A stretch of DNA of 64,000 nucleotides from Pedobacter sp. HMWF019. Its GTDB lineage: Bacteria > Bacteroidota > Bacteroidia > Sphingobacteriales > Sphingobacteriaceae. Position 1 is the stretch's first letter; each line of letters starts with the position of its first letter. Position numbers and translations under genes: made by a program. The notes under the pieces are model-generated. The model was not told the origin of the DNA. It was given only the letters and a program-made list of their open reading frames with translations, and ran no database searches. The stretch is from positions 15,059 through 79,058 of the forward strand of contig NZ_QAIL01000141.1 of the NCBI RefSeq assembly GCF_003061025.1, in the 5' to 3' direction. Below are positions 45,832 through 56,251 of this stretch, in pieces.

Positions 45832-46926
45832 TTAAACATTGAAACGGAAGTGCATGATATCACCATCTTCCACAACATAAGTTTTTCCTTCTACGCCTAA
45901 TTTACCGGCATCTTTACAAGCATTTTCAGAACCCAGGGTTACAAAATCATTGTATTTAATTACCTCTGCACGGATAAATCCTTTTTCAAAGTCTGTGTGG
46001 ATTACTCCTGCAGCCTGTGGAGCTGTAAAACCTTTTGTAATGGTCCAGGCCCTTACTTCCTGCACCCCAGCAGTGAAATAGGTATATAGGTCTAATAAGC
46101 GGTAAGCTGCACGGATCAATTTATTTACACCTGATTCTGTTAAACCAAGATCTGCCAGGAATTCCTGACGCTCTTCGTAGCTTTCCAGTTCAGCAATTTC
46201 AGATTCAATCTTGGCTGAGATCACCAACACTTCTGCGTTTTCATCTTTTACGGCTTCTTTAACCCTGTCTACATAAGCATTTCCATCGATTACGGAGTTC
46301 TCATCTACGTTACAAACGTACATTACAGGTTTTTGCGTCAATAAGCCCAGATCTTGAATAAATTCAAAATCATCAGCATCAACTGCTGCTGAACGAACAG
46401 ATTTTCCAGATTCCAGATGGGTTTTAATAACACTGAGTACATCAAAAGTTCTTTTGGCATCTTTATCTGTTTTTGCCATCTTTTCTACTTTCTGGATGCG
46501 TTTAGTTACCGTATCCAGATCTTTTAACTGTAATTCAGTATCGATAATCTCTTTATCACGGATCGGGTCAACAGAACCATCTACGTGGATCACATTTCCA
46601 TCATCAAAACAACGCAGCACGTGAATAATGGCATTGGTTGCCCTAATATTTCCAAGAAACTGGTTACCCAGGCCTTCGCCTTTGGATGCCCCTTTTACCA
46701 AACCGGCAATATCTACGATTTCAATAGTGTTGGGAACAACACGGTTTGGCTTTACCAGCTCTTCCAGTTTGGTAAGCCTGTCGTCGGGAACAGTGATTAC
46801 GCCAATATTAGGCTCTATAGTACAAAAAGGAAAGTTTGCTGCCTGAGCTTTTGCGTTCGATAAACAGTTAAATAAGGTAGATTTCCCAACATTCGGTAAA
46901 CCTACTATACCACATTGTAATGCCAT
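45832..46926 (-). CDS. ychF: Ribosome-binding ATPase YchF
   Basis: A 364-residue Obg-family P-loop protein that prefers ATP. G1 motif GLPNVGKST, switch [20 protein letters not shown], and a C-terminal TGS domain ending [13 protein letters not shown] start at ATG 46926 (MALQCG); the 70-residue upstream extension overlaps the divergent gene and is rejected. TACCTTTG on the minus strand (46951-46958) is a probable -7 box. Confidence 0.95.
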   Translation of the reverse strand: MALQCGIVGLPNVGKSTLFNCLSNAKAQAANFPFCTIEPNIGVITVPDDRLTKLEELVKPNRVVPNTIEIVDIAGLVKGASKGEGLGNQFLGNIRATNAIIHVLRCFDDGNVIHVDGSVDPIRDKEIIDTELQLKDLDTVTKRIQKVEKMAKTDKDAKRTFDVLSVIKTHLESGKSVRSAAVDADDFEFIQDLGLLTQKPVMYVCNVDENSVIDGNAYVDRVKEAVKDENAEVLVISAKIESEIAELESYEERQEFLADLGLTESGVNKLIRAAYRLLDLYTYFTAGVQEVRAWTITKGFTAPQAAGVIHTDFEKGFIRAEVIKYNDFVTLGSENACKDAGKLGVEGKTYVVEDGDIMHFRFNV

Positions 46927-47053
46927 GAATAGTTTTGTCTTAATTTGGCGCAAAGGTACCAATTTTTTTGAAATCAGACACTCAATAAACTTGCAGGGAA
47001 GGTAAATAATAATTATGTTTATAAAACTGAAAATATAAATTAACATTATCACT

Positions 47054-47569
47054 ATGGAAAATTTCGAAGAAACTGAAGATACGAACGCATTGCCTGAGAA
47101 CGAGACTCCTGTTGAACAGCCACAGATCAAACTCATTGTAACTGAAGATATTCGCAGTTATCTATATGATATGGCAAAATGGACCAAGTTCCTGGGGATA
47201 TTTGGATTTGTTATTTCAGCCTTGCTGGTGATGTGTGCATTTGGAGCAACTGCCTTTATTGCTGTTCTTTCAAAATACAGTCCAGGAACTCAGATGGGGT
47301 CTTTAGGGGCCGGATTTATTATGGTCTATTTCATATTCCTGGCACTTTTATATTTCTATCCTAGCCTGATGTTGTTCAAGCATGCTTCTGCAGCTCAGAA
47401 AGCAGTTTTATTTGGTGATCAGCTTAGTCTGAGTGCTTCGATGAGCAATCTGAAGTCTTTTTTTAAGTTTTGGGGTATCCTGCTGATCGTATTGATCGCG
47501 ATGTATGTGCTGATTTTTGTCTTTGCTGGTATTGTTGGTATAGCAGGTACAGCCATGGGGGGGCATTAA
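47054..47569 (+). CDS. DUF5362 family membrane protein
   Basis: A 171-residue protein with an acidic N-terminus (about 45 residues), then four hydrophobic helices in two pairs (about 52-78, 88-110, 140-165). DIRSYLYDMAKWTKFLGI and SNLKSFFKFWGILLI match DUF5362. Function unknown. Confidence 0.78.
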   Translation: MENFEETEDTNALPENETPVEQPQIKLIVTEDIRSYLYDMAKWTKFLGIFGFVISALLVMCAFGATAFIAVLSKYSPGTQMGSLGAGFIMVYFIFLALLYFYPSLMLFKHASAAQKAVLFGDQLSLSASMSNLKSFFKFWGILLIVLIAMYVLIFVFAGIVGIAGTAMGGH

Positions 47570-47614
47570 AATAAAGAGCTAATTTTGAAAAAGGCCGGCC
47601 TTTTTTATATCTTG

Positions 47615-48316
47615 TCAGATAAAAACAGGTGTTCTGTTTTCAATATGATATTTGAAATTTTTAATTTCCTTTTTTAGTAAATGCTCAAAATATGGATTAA
47701 GTATCCTGGATAATCCAATTCCAAGCCCACCACCCATTGGCCGGTAGGAGAGCACAATTTTTAACAGCGTATTCTGGCTGCCGGCTAAAGGTTCAAACTC
47801 TACCCTGCCTACATGCTGGAACAGGGAGCTACGGTCTGATCTCCATCCGATAAGACGTCCGGGTTCATCTTTGACAATCTCTGCATTCCATTCTACAGAA
47901 AACAGGTTGCCAAGTACATTAGACTTCCAGGTGGACAGTTTCTCGTCTACCACTTTCACATCGAGCAGACGTTTAATACCATGAGGAAGATGATTTAAAT
48001 TTCTCCATTGGGCATAAACTTCTTGTGCCGGCAGATCGATTTCAAATTCTCCTCTAATGTTTACCGCATGAGGTTTATTACTGTCTATGCCAAGGTAATC
48101 ATAGAAAAAGCATTTTCCTGTTATGCCGCGATAGGCGAGATAAGCTCCATATAGTATCCTGGATTTAAAAGGGTTTTTGAGGGTGCTTCCAATTAATATG
48201 CCCCCAAGTAACAAAGAAAACATGCGTTCATTTGCTCCTACGTTCTCGTAGTGCTGTTTTTCAATAGAAAATTTTCCCGAACGGGGTTTGAGGGTGTGTA
48301 GTTTTAGCTCAGCCAT
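47615..48316 (-). CDS. DUF2892/SRPBCC domain protein
   Basis: A 233-residue protein. An N-terminal DUF2892-like membrane hairpin (about 25-75, NVGANERMFSLLLGG) is joined to an SRPBCC (START-like) ligand-binding domain (about 90-225, RGEFEIDLPAQEVYAQWRNL). The start is ATG 48316 (MAELKLH); the longer open frame overlaps the terminator region. Ligand unknown. Confidence 0.82.
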   Translation of the reverse strand: MAELKLHTLKPRSGKFSIEKQHYENVGANERMFSLLLGGILIGSTLKNPFKSRILYGAYLAYRGITGKCFFYDYLGIDSNKPHAVNIRGEFEIDLPAQEVYAQWRNLNHLPHGIKRLLDVKVVDEKLSTWKSNVLGNLFSVEWNAEIVKDEPGRLIGWRSDRSSLFQHVGRVEFEPLAGSQNTLLKIVLSYRPMGGGLGIGLSRILNPYFEHLLKKEIKNFKYHIENRTPVFI

Positions 48317-48371
48317 ACCAGAATAGTTTGATTGAGATATAAACAGATAAAACGCATTTGTGTTTGAACAC

Positions 48372-48437
48372 CTAAAAAAAATGTGTTTGACAGGGAGCGT
48401 CAAGACCTGCCAATCTTTAACGCCCCTGTGCAAACAC
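48372..48437 (-). terminator. Terminator of the RND efflux operon
   Basis: On the minus strand, GTGTTTGCACAGGGGCGT pairs imperfectly with ACGCTCCCTGTCAAACAC around an approximately 20-nt loop (48383-48437) and is followed by ATTTTTTTT. A second small hairpin (CCGGAG...CTCCGG, about 48450-48467) precedes it. Confidence 0.75.
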
Positions 48438-48473
48438 GACCTAACCAACCGGAGATCCCGCTCCGGTTATCGT

Positions 48474-51400
48474 TTATGCCCCTGCTTCAGCAACGGGCTT
48501 TATCGTTTCTTTTACTTTTTTCTGGTAAGACCAGTAAAATACTATTGGATAAACAAACAAACAGAATATCGTATTGGTAATTAATCCACCTATCACTACA
48601 ATAGCTAAGGGTTTAGAGGCTTCAGACCCTATTCCTGTTGACAAGGCCGCTGGCATCAAACCAATTGCAGCCATCATAGCCGTCATAATCACGGGTCTGA
48701 GTCTGGCGGCTACACCATCTTTGACCGCATCAGCAAAGGTCCAGGTTGGATGGTGTTTCAATTCTGTAATATTACTCTTAAATCTGGTGATCAGGATCAC
48801 ACCGTTCTGTACACAAATACCAAACAAGGCAATAAAACCTATACCTGCAGAGATGTTAAAGTTTACATGCGTAATTAACAGCGCAAGAATACCACCAATC
48901 AAAGCAAACGGTACATTGTTTAATACCAATAGCGAATCTTTAAAATTCCCAAATAATACAAAGAGGATGAAAAAGATCAGCAGTAAACTGATGGGCACCG
49001 CTTGAGATAACCTTGCAGTAGCCCTTTGCTGATTTTCAAAATCTCCTGCCCATTCCAGTTTATATTCTTTAGGAAGTTTGATCTGTGCATTAACTTTTGC
49101 CTGCGCTTCGGCAATGGTGCTACCCATGTCACGCCCCCTGATGGAGAACTTGATGGCACCATATCTTTGGTGTCTGTCTCTGTAGATAATACTTGGACCT
49201 GTAATTTTACTAATGGTAGAGATTTCGCTAAGAGGAACTTTTGCTCCTGAAAGTGTTGGGATTCGAAGGGCGCCGATGGAAGCCTCATCCTTTCTGAAAT
49301 CTTCGGGGTAGCGGATTCTCAGGTCAAATTTACGCTCACCTTCATAGATCTGCGTAGCCGCTTTACCGCCAATTGCCATTTCAATGATAGAGTTGGCATC
49401 ATCGGTTCTCACACCATATAAGGCCATTTTACTCTGATCGAGTTTGATCTGCAACTCCGGTTGACCTAAGTTTCTTAAAATCCCTAAATCTTCTATCCCA
49501 TTCACGGTTTTTAAGATGTCAAATATTTTTTGTTCATGTTTTTCAATGAAATCGTAGTCATTACCAAACATCTTAACCACAATAGAACCCTTTACACCGG
49601 ATACCGCTTCTTCCACGTTATCTGAGATAGGCTGGGAAAAGTTCAGACTAATACCCGGATAACCCTTTAGTTTTTCCTGCATGCGCTCTACCAGCTGCTC
49701 TTTGGTTTCCTTACGTTTCCATTCCGATTTAGGGTATATATCCACCAGGAATTCCATGTTGTAAAATCCAGTGGCATCTGTACCATCATTAGGACGACCT
49801 GTTTGCGAGATCACTTGTCTGACTTCTTCGAAACTCAAAAAGATTTTCCTCATTTCATTGGCTAGTTTCTTGGTTTCTGTTAAAGAAACACTTAGCGGAG
49901 CACTTGCTCTTACATAAATGGAGCCTTCATCCAGTGTTGGTAAGAATTCTGTTCCAAGAAATTTAAAGCTGAACAAGCCAAGAACAAGAACAATCAGGGC
50001 ACTAAAAAACACCAGCTTACGTGCTTTAAAGCAAGCATTGTAAATACGCAATACACCACGGGTGAGGTATTCCAGGAAGAGATTATGTTTTTCTTTTACA
50101 TTTTTTCTAAGCAATACGCTGGCCATCGCCGGAACCAAGGTGAAAGTAAGCAATAATGCGCCCAGTAAGGCAAAACTCAGTGTCCAGGCTAGGGGAGAGA
50201 ACATTTTACCTTCTACTTTCTCAAAAGTGAAAATAGGCATTAAGCCGGTAATGATGATCAGTTTCGCAAAGAAGATTCCTTTTCCGTTTTCAAGACAGGC
50301 TTTTTTAATGATACCAAGTTTACTCATCCGGTTGAATTTCTCCATTCCGTTTTTATGGGAGTTGTAGTCAAGGGCAACAAAGATCCCTTCCACCATCACC
50401 ACCGCACCATCAATAATGATCCCAAAATCTATAGCACCCATAGACAGCAGGTTGGCCGACATCCCTTTTAATTTTAAACAGATAAAGGCAAAAAGGAGTG
50501 CCAGAGGAATAATCAGAGATACAATCAGTGTTGTTCTCCAGTCTGCCATAAACAGGAATACAATCAGTGTCACAAAAATGATTCCTTCCAGCATATTGTG
50601 CATAACGGTGTGCGTAGCGAAGTTCACCAGGTCCTCACGGTCATAAAAGGCATTGATCTTCACATCACCCGGTAGGATGTTATCGTTCACGTCCTTGATC
50701 TTTTCCTTAAGATTATGGATCACTTCGCTTGGGTTTTCACCTTTTCGCATCACCACTATACCTTCCACAACATCGGGATCACGGTCACGGCCAACTTGTC
50801 CAAGTCTTGGTAAAGCTGATTCTGTTACCTCAGCAATGGTTTTTACGTAAACAGGAGTCCCGTTAAAATTATCAACAATAATGTTTTTGATGTTGTCAAT
50901 ATTGTTTAATACACCAATACCACGAACCACATAGGCTTGTCCACTTTGTTCAATGACGTCGCCACCCACATTAATATTACTCTTGGACACGGCATCAAAA
51001 AGTTCGGTTGCCGTAACACCATATTGTATAGATTTTTGAGGATCAACAGTGATCTGATAGGTTTTTACTTCACCACCAAAGCTCACGACATCCGCAACTC
51101 CGGGAACAGAAAGCAACTCTCGTTGCACCACCCAGTCCTGAAGGGTTTTTAATTCTCTGACCGACTTTTTATCACTCTTTAAGGTATAACGGAAAATTTC
51201 TCCGGTAGGGCCGTATGGGGGTTCAACCTCTGGTTTGGCACCAGAAGGAAGATCCGCCTCATCGAGGTGATTGTTTACCTGTACTCTTGCAAACTGGTAA
51301 TCTACATTGTCTTCAAATGTAATTTTAACCACAGATAAACCAAAAAGGGAGGAAGAGCGGATACTGGTTCTTCTTTCGGTTGGGTTCATGGCAATTTCCA

Positions 51401-51614
51401 ATGGCCTGGTTACAAACTTTTCTACCTCCTCGGCGCTGCGGCCGGGCCATTGGGTAATGATGGTAATATTTGTATTAGTTACATCAGGAAACGCCTCAAT
51501 AGTGGTGTTTTTAAAACTCAGGTACCCGGCCAGAACCAGAATGAAAGTGGCAAAGAATATGAAATACTTATTCTTTAGTGCAAAATTTATGATAGACTTA
51601 ATGAATTTATTCAT
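48474..51614 (-). CDS. CzcA/CusA-type heavy-metal RND efflux pump
   Basis: A 1046-residue inner-membrane proton/metal antiporter with 12 membrane helices and two large periplasmic loops. The helix-4 motif DFGIIIDGAVVMVE matches the HME-RND group, with the charged residues typical of Co/Zn/Cd-type CzcA pumps rather than the Cu/Ag type. It is last in the operon, 28 bp after the adaptor gene. Exact metal specificity is not certain. Confidence 0.93.
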   Translation of the reverse strand: MNKFIKSIINFALKNKYFIFFATFILVLAGYLSFKNTTIEAFPDVTNTNITIITQWPGRSAEEVEKFVTRPLEIAMNPTERRTSIRSSSLFGLSVVKITFEDNVDYQFARVQVNNHLDEADLPSGAKPEVEPPYGPTGEIFRYTLKSDKKSVRELKTLQDWVVQRELLSVPGVADVVSFGGEVKTYQITVDPQKSIQYGVTATELFDAVSKSNINVGGDVIEQSGQAYVVRGIGVLNNIDNIKNIIVDNFNGTPVYVKTIAEVTESALPRLGQVGRDRDPDVVEGIVVMRKGENPSEVIHNLKEKIKDVNDNILPGDVKINAFYDREDLVNFATHTVMHNMLEGIIFVTLIVFLFMADWRTTLIVSLIIPLALLFAFICLKLKGMSANLLSMGAIDFGIIIDGAVVMVEGIFVALDYNSHKNGMEKFNRMSKLGIIKKACLENGKGIFFAKLIIITGLMPIFTFEKVEGKMFSPLAWTLSFALLGALLLTFTLVPAMASVLLRKNVKEKHNLFLEYLTRGVLRIYNACFKARKLVFFSALIVLVLGLFSFKFLGTEFLPTLDEGSIYVRASAPLSVSLTETKKLANEMRKIFLSFEEVRQVISQTGRPNDGTDATGFYNMEFLVDIYPKSEWKRKETKEQLVERMQEKLKGYPGISLNFSQPISDNVEEAVSGVKGSIVVKMFGNDYDFIEKHEQKIFDILKTVNGIEDLGILRNLGQPELQIKLDQSKMALYGVRTDDANSIIEMAIGGKAATQIYEGERKFDLRIRYPEDFRKDEASIGALRIPTLSGAKVPLSEISTISKITGPSIIYRDRHQRYGAIKFSIRGRDMGSTIAEAQAKVNAQIKLPKEYKLEWAGDFENQQRATARLSQAVPISLLLIFFILFVLFGNFKDSLLVLNNVPFALIGGILALLITHVNFNISAGIGFIALFGICVQNGVILITRFKSNITELKHHPTWTFADAVKDGVAARLRPVIMTAMMAAIGLMPAALSTGIGSEASKPLAIVVIGGLITNTIFCLFVYPIVFYWSYQKKVKETIKPVAEAGA

Positions 51615-51642
51615 TATAGTAATATTAAGTGATAAGGAAAGG

Positions 51643-52740
51643 TTAAGGTTTTAGGCTGTCGTAAAGGAACAACTGCTTGGAAGCCACGACACGGTCTCCT
51701 GCTTTTAATCCTTTACTGATGTAGGCCTTATCTTCAAACTTTCTGCCGAGTTCAACTTCCTGTATGCGCACTTTTTTTACCGGATCGAGTATCACCACAT
51801 AATATTTGTTGTTGTCGAAAATGAGGCAATCTGCACTAACCACTGGCAAACTAGCACCGTTCGTTGTGGAAATCTGCACAGTTGCCATCATTCCCGGTTT
51901 CAACAAATACCCAGTATTTTTAATCACCACACGGGCATTCATAACTTTGCTGTCATTATCCATTACATTGTAGATCTTACTGATCTTACCCTTAAATGAT
52001 TTATCCGGATAAGAAAGAATCGAGATGTTCACTTCATCTCCCTCTTTGATCTTGGAAATGTCCGATTCATAGATATTGATTAGTGCCCAAACATCCGAAA
52101 GATCAGCTACAGTAAATAAATTCTGGCTATTGTCTGGTCTCACCTGCATATTGGTGGTCACATTTTTATCTACCACGAATCCCGAGATGGGAGACCTCAA
52201 AGTATATGCGCCATTTTTGCTGCCGCCATTTAAAGAAAGGATGGATCTGGTGCGGCGGTCTTCAGCCTGCTTAACCATCAGGTCATTTTTAGCCTGTTCC
52301 AAATCTCTCGCAGAGGCCAGACCGCTTTTATACATGTCTTCAGTGAGTTTGGCATTTCGTTGTGCATTCCGCAAGTCTGCAGATGAACTGATACTTTCTT
52401 TATCAAAACCCGCCATTTCTGCACTGGTCATGGTGGCCAGTACCTGACCTTTGCTCACAGCATCTCCTAATTTTACCGGTGCACTTTGTACACGACCGCT
52501 CACCATAGGATAGATTTTAGCCATTTTTTCTTCGTTGGCTGTGATCTTGGCAGAGAAATTCAGGTCAGCCTGATTATTTGCTCCCTGAACGGTGTCAATT
52601 TCCAGTCTTTTAATCAGAGAGTCTGTTACTATAAATTTGTCTTCTTTGGGCGCTTCTTTTTTCTGTTCTGAGCAGGCAGATAAAATAAGGACGGCGGAGA
52701 TGGCAGTCAGTGCGCCGATGTTTTGGATAATCTTTTGCAT
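51643..52740 (-). CDS. RND efflux periplasmic adaptor (membrane fusion protein)
   Basis: A 365-residue lipoprotein (lipobox LILSACSE). A lipoyl-like half-motif (VQSAPVKLGDAVSKGQVLATM), an alpha-hairpin (about 115-175), the second half-motif (LRSPISGFVV), and a beta-barrel domain (KIKEGDEVNISILSYP). It links the RND pump to the TolC-like exit duct. Seven bp separate it from the TolC gene. Confidence 0.93.
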   Translation of the reverse strand: MQKIIQNIGALTAISAVLILSACSEQKKEAPKEDKFIVTDSLIKRLEIDTVQGANNQADLNFSAKITANEEKMAKIYPMVSGRVQSAPVKLGDAVSKGQVLATMTSAEMAGFDKESISSSADLRNAQRNAKLTEDMYKSGLASARDLEQAKNDLMVKQAEDRRTRSILSLNGGSKNGAYTLRSPISGFVVDKNVTTNMQVRPDNSQNLFTVADLSDVWALINIYESDISKIKEGDEVNISILSYPDKSFKGKISKIYNVMDNDSKVMNARVVIKNTGYLLKPGMMATVQISTTNGASLPVVSADCLIFDNNKYYVVILDPVKKVRIQEVELGRKFEDKAYISKGLKAGDRVVASKQLFLYDSLKP

Positions 52741-52747
52741 GTGTGCG

Positions 52748-54022
52748 TTATTTGAAAATGTTAGATCCGGTCACAAAATTGATTTCTTCTTTAGCGTTCA
52801 TACGCTGGTATTTCAGGGTATTCATTTGAAGTGTACTGGCCTTGTAAGAATCATAGAAATCCAGGAATTCAATTAAGCTGATGTTCCTGTTTTTAAAGTT
52901 CTTGATCACCTCACTGATCAGTTTGTCAAAGTCAGCATTGAAATTCTTATCAAAGCCGTGGTAAAGATTTTCTGTGCGCAAGGCCGACGCGTAACTGTTG
53001 TACACTTCATTCTCCAGAATGGCATCTTGCTGATTTAAACTGGCCTTTCCTGCATCGATGGCAATTTTAGCCTTTTTAATTTCCCCCTGGTTGCGGTTGA
53101 ATAAGGGAATAGGTAATTTTACACCAATCCCGGTATATTTTGTTGGATAGCTACCCTGCAGATCATAGGTTAATGAAAGTTCTACATCAGGTATGGCATT
53201 GGCTTTCTGGAGCTTTAAATTATTCTCTGCATATACAATTCCGGTTTTTGCCAGTTGAAGATCCGCGCGATTGTTGCGTGCTGAATCCAGTAAGTTGGTA
53301 TAAACCTGTTTGTCCAGCTGATAATTTTCTTCCTCTTCAGGAGACACGACCAGGGCAAGTTTTGCATCTGGTTTGATATTGGTCAGGAGCTTAATCTGGG
53401 TTTGAAGGTCTTCAATATCATTCATCAGACTGCTGTATTCTCCCTGTAAACTATATAACAAAGATTTTATCCGGATGATATCTTTCATAGCCACATTTCC
53501 CATCTTTAACTGCTGCTCATTTGCGCTTAACAGGAGCTTTAATGAATTGATCTGCTGTTCATAGACTTTAGCTGATTGCTGGTCATAATAAGTTTTATAG
53601 AAGGTAGAAGTCAGGCTGAAGCGGAGTGTCCGCATAAGGTCAAAGTACTGGTATTCGCTCAATTTTACCCCGGCTGTGGCCAGCTGTATATTTTTATTGC
53701 GCTTACCGGCAAGTTTAATGACCTGCGACAAGGCTGCCTGATATTCTCCGGTTGTACTGTTAGTTTGCAGAAACTTTTTGGTTTCATGGTTATACAACTG
53801 GTTTTCGTAGCTGATTTCCGGGTTGTCAAATAAACGTGCGGTAATGACATCAGCTTTAGCCTGGTCAGTCTGGTATTGCTGGGCAATCAGCTGGTAGTTG
53901 TTTTTAACAAAGAGCTTTTCGGCCTCAGGCAAACTTAATTTCAGTGAGTCGGTGTTTTGTGCCGATGCACCAGCAGCCAGGCATAGCAGTGCAAGGCAGC
54001 TTAAAAGTTTTGGGATTCTCAT
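52748..54022 (-). CDS. TolC family outer-membrane efflux protein
   Basis: A 424-residue outer-membrane channel with signal peptide ending near GASAQ and two repeats of long coiled helices (KLSLPEAEKLFVKNNYQL; LALVVSPEEEE; GVKLPIPLFNRNQGEIKKAK). First gene of the efflux operon. The start is ATG 54022 (MRIPKLLS); an 11-residue extension in frame would enter the operator region. Confidence 0.92.
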   Translation of the reverse strand: MRIPKLLSCLALLCLAAGASAQNTDSLKLSLPEAEKLFVKNNYQLIAQQYQTDQAKADVITARLFDNPEISYENQLYNHETKKFLQTNSTTGEYQAALSQVIKLAGKRNKNIQLATAGVKLSEYQYFDLMRTLRFSLTSTFYKTYYDQQSAKVYEQQINSLKLLLSANEQQLKMGNVAMKDIIRIKSLLYSLQGEYSSLMNDIEDLQTQIKLLTNIKPDAKLALVVSPEEEENYQLDKQVYTNLLDSARNNRADLQLAKTGIVYAENNLKLQKANAIPDVELSLTYDLQGSYPTKYTGIGVKLPIPLFNRNQGEIKKAKIAIDAGKASLNQQDAILENEVYNSYASALRTENLYHGFDKNFNADFDKLISEVIKNFKNRNISLIEFLDFYDSYKASTLQMNTLKYQRMNAKEEINFVTGSNIFK

Positions 54023-54070
54023 TGGGATCTGGTCATTTATAAAATTATTGACCAAACCTACCCCGGATGC

Positions 54071-54109
54071 ATTAAAGAGAAATTAAAGAGAAATTAAAAA
54101 GGAATTAAA
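54071..54109 (-). promoter_or_regulatory. Four-copy 11-bp operator before the RND operon
   Basis: On the minus strand TTTAAT occurs four times at exactly 11-bp steps (complement ATTAAA at 54071, 54082, 54093, 54104). The middle two are full repeats of TTTAATTTCTC. It lies about 50-90 bp upstream of the TolC-family start and overlaps the stop codon of the kinase gene. Tandem direct repeats of one-turn period are typical binding sites of OmpR-family regulators, and one is encoded next door. Confidence 0.65.
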
Positions 54110-55466
54110 ATTTAGGAAAAAAGACCTCAAAGATGGTTCCTTTGTCTTTTTGTGACTTTACAGTGATGTTTCCCTTGTACAGGGTCACAATTTTATAAGC
54201 CATATATAGCCCCATTCCGTTGCCCGCGTGTGCGGTTTTCGAAGAAGAACTATAGAATGGTTTGAATATATGGTCTAATTGCTGTGGCTCCATACCCACA
54301 CCCTGATCAACAATAAAAATATGAATGCCGATTTCATTAATTTCCAGAATACATTTTACCGGAAGCTGATCAGAAAACTTAAAGGCATTGGAGATGATGT
54401 TGTCCAAGGCGATCTGTAGTAGGGTGGGGTTACAATTTACTGTCAATAATTCTTCCTCCATTGGCAGGTCTTTAACCTCCACCAGGAGCTGGTAATTTCC
54501 TGGTTTTTTAGTCCATTCTTCCTGGATGGACCAGATCATTTCATCTATTCTCAATTTAACCAAATTGGTTTCACCGTATTCCAGATCTGTTTGCGCCAGG
54601 TTGAGCAAGCTGCTGATGATATTTTCCAGCTTCTCTGCATCTTCCAGAACAGAGTGTAAAGCCCGTTGATAATCTTCTTTGCTTCTTTCCTGGGAAAGGG
54701 AAATCTCTGCACCAATAATCATCCTGGTAATAGGGGTTCTGAGTTCGTGTGAAGCATTAGCTACAAAAGTTTTCTGTAAAATAAAAGACTGTTCCAGGTG
54801 CTCCATTAAATTGTTGAAATTCTGGGCAAGAAGGTGAATCTCGTCTTTATTGGTACCCTCGCTTACCCTAAAGTGCAGATTGTTTGATTTAATGAGTTTT
54901 ACCTGTTCAATGAATTCATTTAATGGAAGAAGGATTCGTTTGGCAATCCACCTCACAGAAAGGAGTAAGCCAATAAAAATAGTCAGAAAGGTCACCACCA
55001 TGATTTTCCATAGTTTTTCTACGCGGTTGATGGTGCTTTGATCTATTGCAGAAGCGAGGATCACGAAGTCACCCTGGTTGTCCTTATAATAAATGCCCAC
55101 CACCTGCCTGAGACCTTCTCTGAACTGCAGTTTTTTTGCATGCCTTACTTTTTCAATGGTTTCAATGTTCCAATATTGCTGGTCGTCCCCGATAAATGTT
55201 GCATCATTTTTATCGTTGTAAATCCGGATTACCTCGCCGTTTAGTTTTTCTAGGTATTGCTCCCGAACCCTGCTCAGCGAGTCGCTCGAAATCTCGTCTG
55301 CTTCCAAGTAGAGTTTTGCGGTCACCATAGTCCGGTCTGTAAGCCTGGAAAAAAATTCGGCCTGCATAAATTTCAAGAAAGTAAAATAGACAGCAAACAG
55401 TACGCAAAGAAGAATCAAAGTACTGATTAAGGTGAAATACAAGGCTAAACGATCCTTTATCTTCAT
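54105..55466 (-). CDS. Sensor histidine kinase of the efflux locus
   Basis: A 453-residue kinase with two membrane helices (about 10-32 and 153-175) enclosing a periplasmic sensor domain, a HAMP domain, HisKA with His240 (ASHELRTPITRM) and an ATPase domain (IISNAFKFSD, GNGMGLYMAYKI). Partner of the regulator whose gene it overlaps by 4 bp. Metal sensing is inferred from context. Confidence 0.93.
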   Translation of the reverse strand: MKIKDRLALYFTLISTLILLCVLFAVYFTFLKFMQAEFFSRLTDRTMVTAKLYLEADEISSDSLSRVREQYLEKLNGEVIRIYNDKNDATFIGDDQQYWNIETIEKVRHAKKLQFREGLRQVVGIYYKDNQGDFVILASAIDQSTINRVEKLWKIMVVTFLTIFIGLLLSVRWIAKRILLPLNEFIEQVKLIKSNNLHFRVSEGTNKDEIHLLAQNFNNLMEHLEQSFILQKTFVANASHELRTPITRMIIGAEISLSQERSKEDYQRALHSVLEDAEKLENIISSLLNLAQTDLEYGETNLVKLRIDEMIWSIQEEWTKKPGNYQLLVEVKDLPMEEELLTVNCNPTLLQIALDNIISNAFKFSDQLPVKCILEINEIGIHIFIVDQGVGMEPQQLDHIFKPFYSSSSKTAHAGNGMGLYMAYKIVTLYKGNITVKSQKDKGTIFEVFFPKF

Positions 55467-56143
55467 GCTTCTTTGAGGATATAGCCCATGCCAATCTTTG
55501 TGTGGATCAGTCGTTTGTCAAAATCTTTGTCTATTTTCTTTCTCAGGAAGTTTACGTAAACATCTATCACGTTGGTTCCCGTGTCAAAAGTAATGTCCCA
55601 GGCATTTTCTGCAATGTACTGACGGGAAAGAAGCCGGTTTGGGTTTTTGAGGAACAATTCGAGCAAGGTATATTCTTTGGCCGTCAGTTCAATCTGTTTG
55701 CCTGCTCTTTCCACAGTTTTACTATAGGTATCGATTGTAATATCAGCAAAACTGAGTTGATTTTTTGGAGCGAAATTTTTATGGCTTCTTCTTAAAAGTG
55801 CTTCCAGACGGGCCAGTAATTCTTTAAAATGGAAAGGTTTGAGCAGGTAATCATCTGCTCCTGAATTGAGCCCGATCACTTTATCTTCAATAGAGCCCAA
55901 AGCGGTAAGGATCAATATAGGAAGATCCTTGTTATTCATTCTGAGCTGACGGCAAACTTCTATGCCATTTAGGCCTGGCATCATAATATCCAGGATAACC
56001 AGATCGTAGGGGTTGGCCTGAAATTCGATCAACGCTTCTGTTCCATCAGCAATCGACGTTACATCGTATTGATGTTCTTCCAGACCTGCTTTGATCAGGC
56101 TGGCAATTTTAATGTCGTCTTCTGCTAATCCAATTTTGAACAT
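55463..56143 (-). CDS. OmpR-family response regulator of the efflux locus
   Basis: A 226-residue regulator: receiver with Asp52 (VILDIMMPGLNG) and Lys in LLKPFHF, then a winged-helix domain (about 130-222, ELTAKEYTLLELFL, NVIDVYVNFLRKKID). Likely binds the 11-bp repeats at 54071-54109 and activates the RND operon. It is overlapped by the kinase start. Confidence 0.94.
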   Translation of the reverse strand: MFKIGLAEDDIKIASLIKAGLEEHQYDVTSIADGTEALIEFQANPYDLVILDIMMPGLNGIEVCRQLRMNNKDLPILILTALGSIEDKVIGLNSGADDYLLKPFHFKELLARLEALLRRSHKNFAPKNQLSFADITIDTYSKTVERAGKQIELTAKEYTLLELFLKNPNRLLSRQYIAENAWDITFDTGTNVIDVYVNFLRKKIDKDFDKRLIHTKIGMGYILKEA

Positions 56144-56251
56144 AGCACAAATATATAGATCATTTACGGATTTATCTGCTACGGTTAATCAGGTCAATCG
56201 TTTGCGCAAAGAAACATATTTTTATTGTGCATATATTAATTACCTTAAACT

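Noticed and set aside
46927-47136. N-terminal extension of the YchF frame
   Set aside because: YchF begins at MALQCGIVG; the extension overlaps the divergent DUF5362 gene and has no family match.
47588-47605. Palindrome AAAAAGGCCGGCCTTTTT after the DUF5362 gene
   Set aside because: It could be a weak terminator, but without a loop it cannot fold fully; too weak to call.
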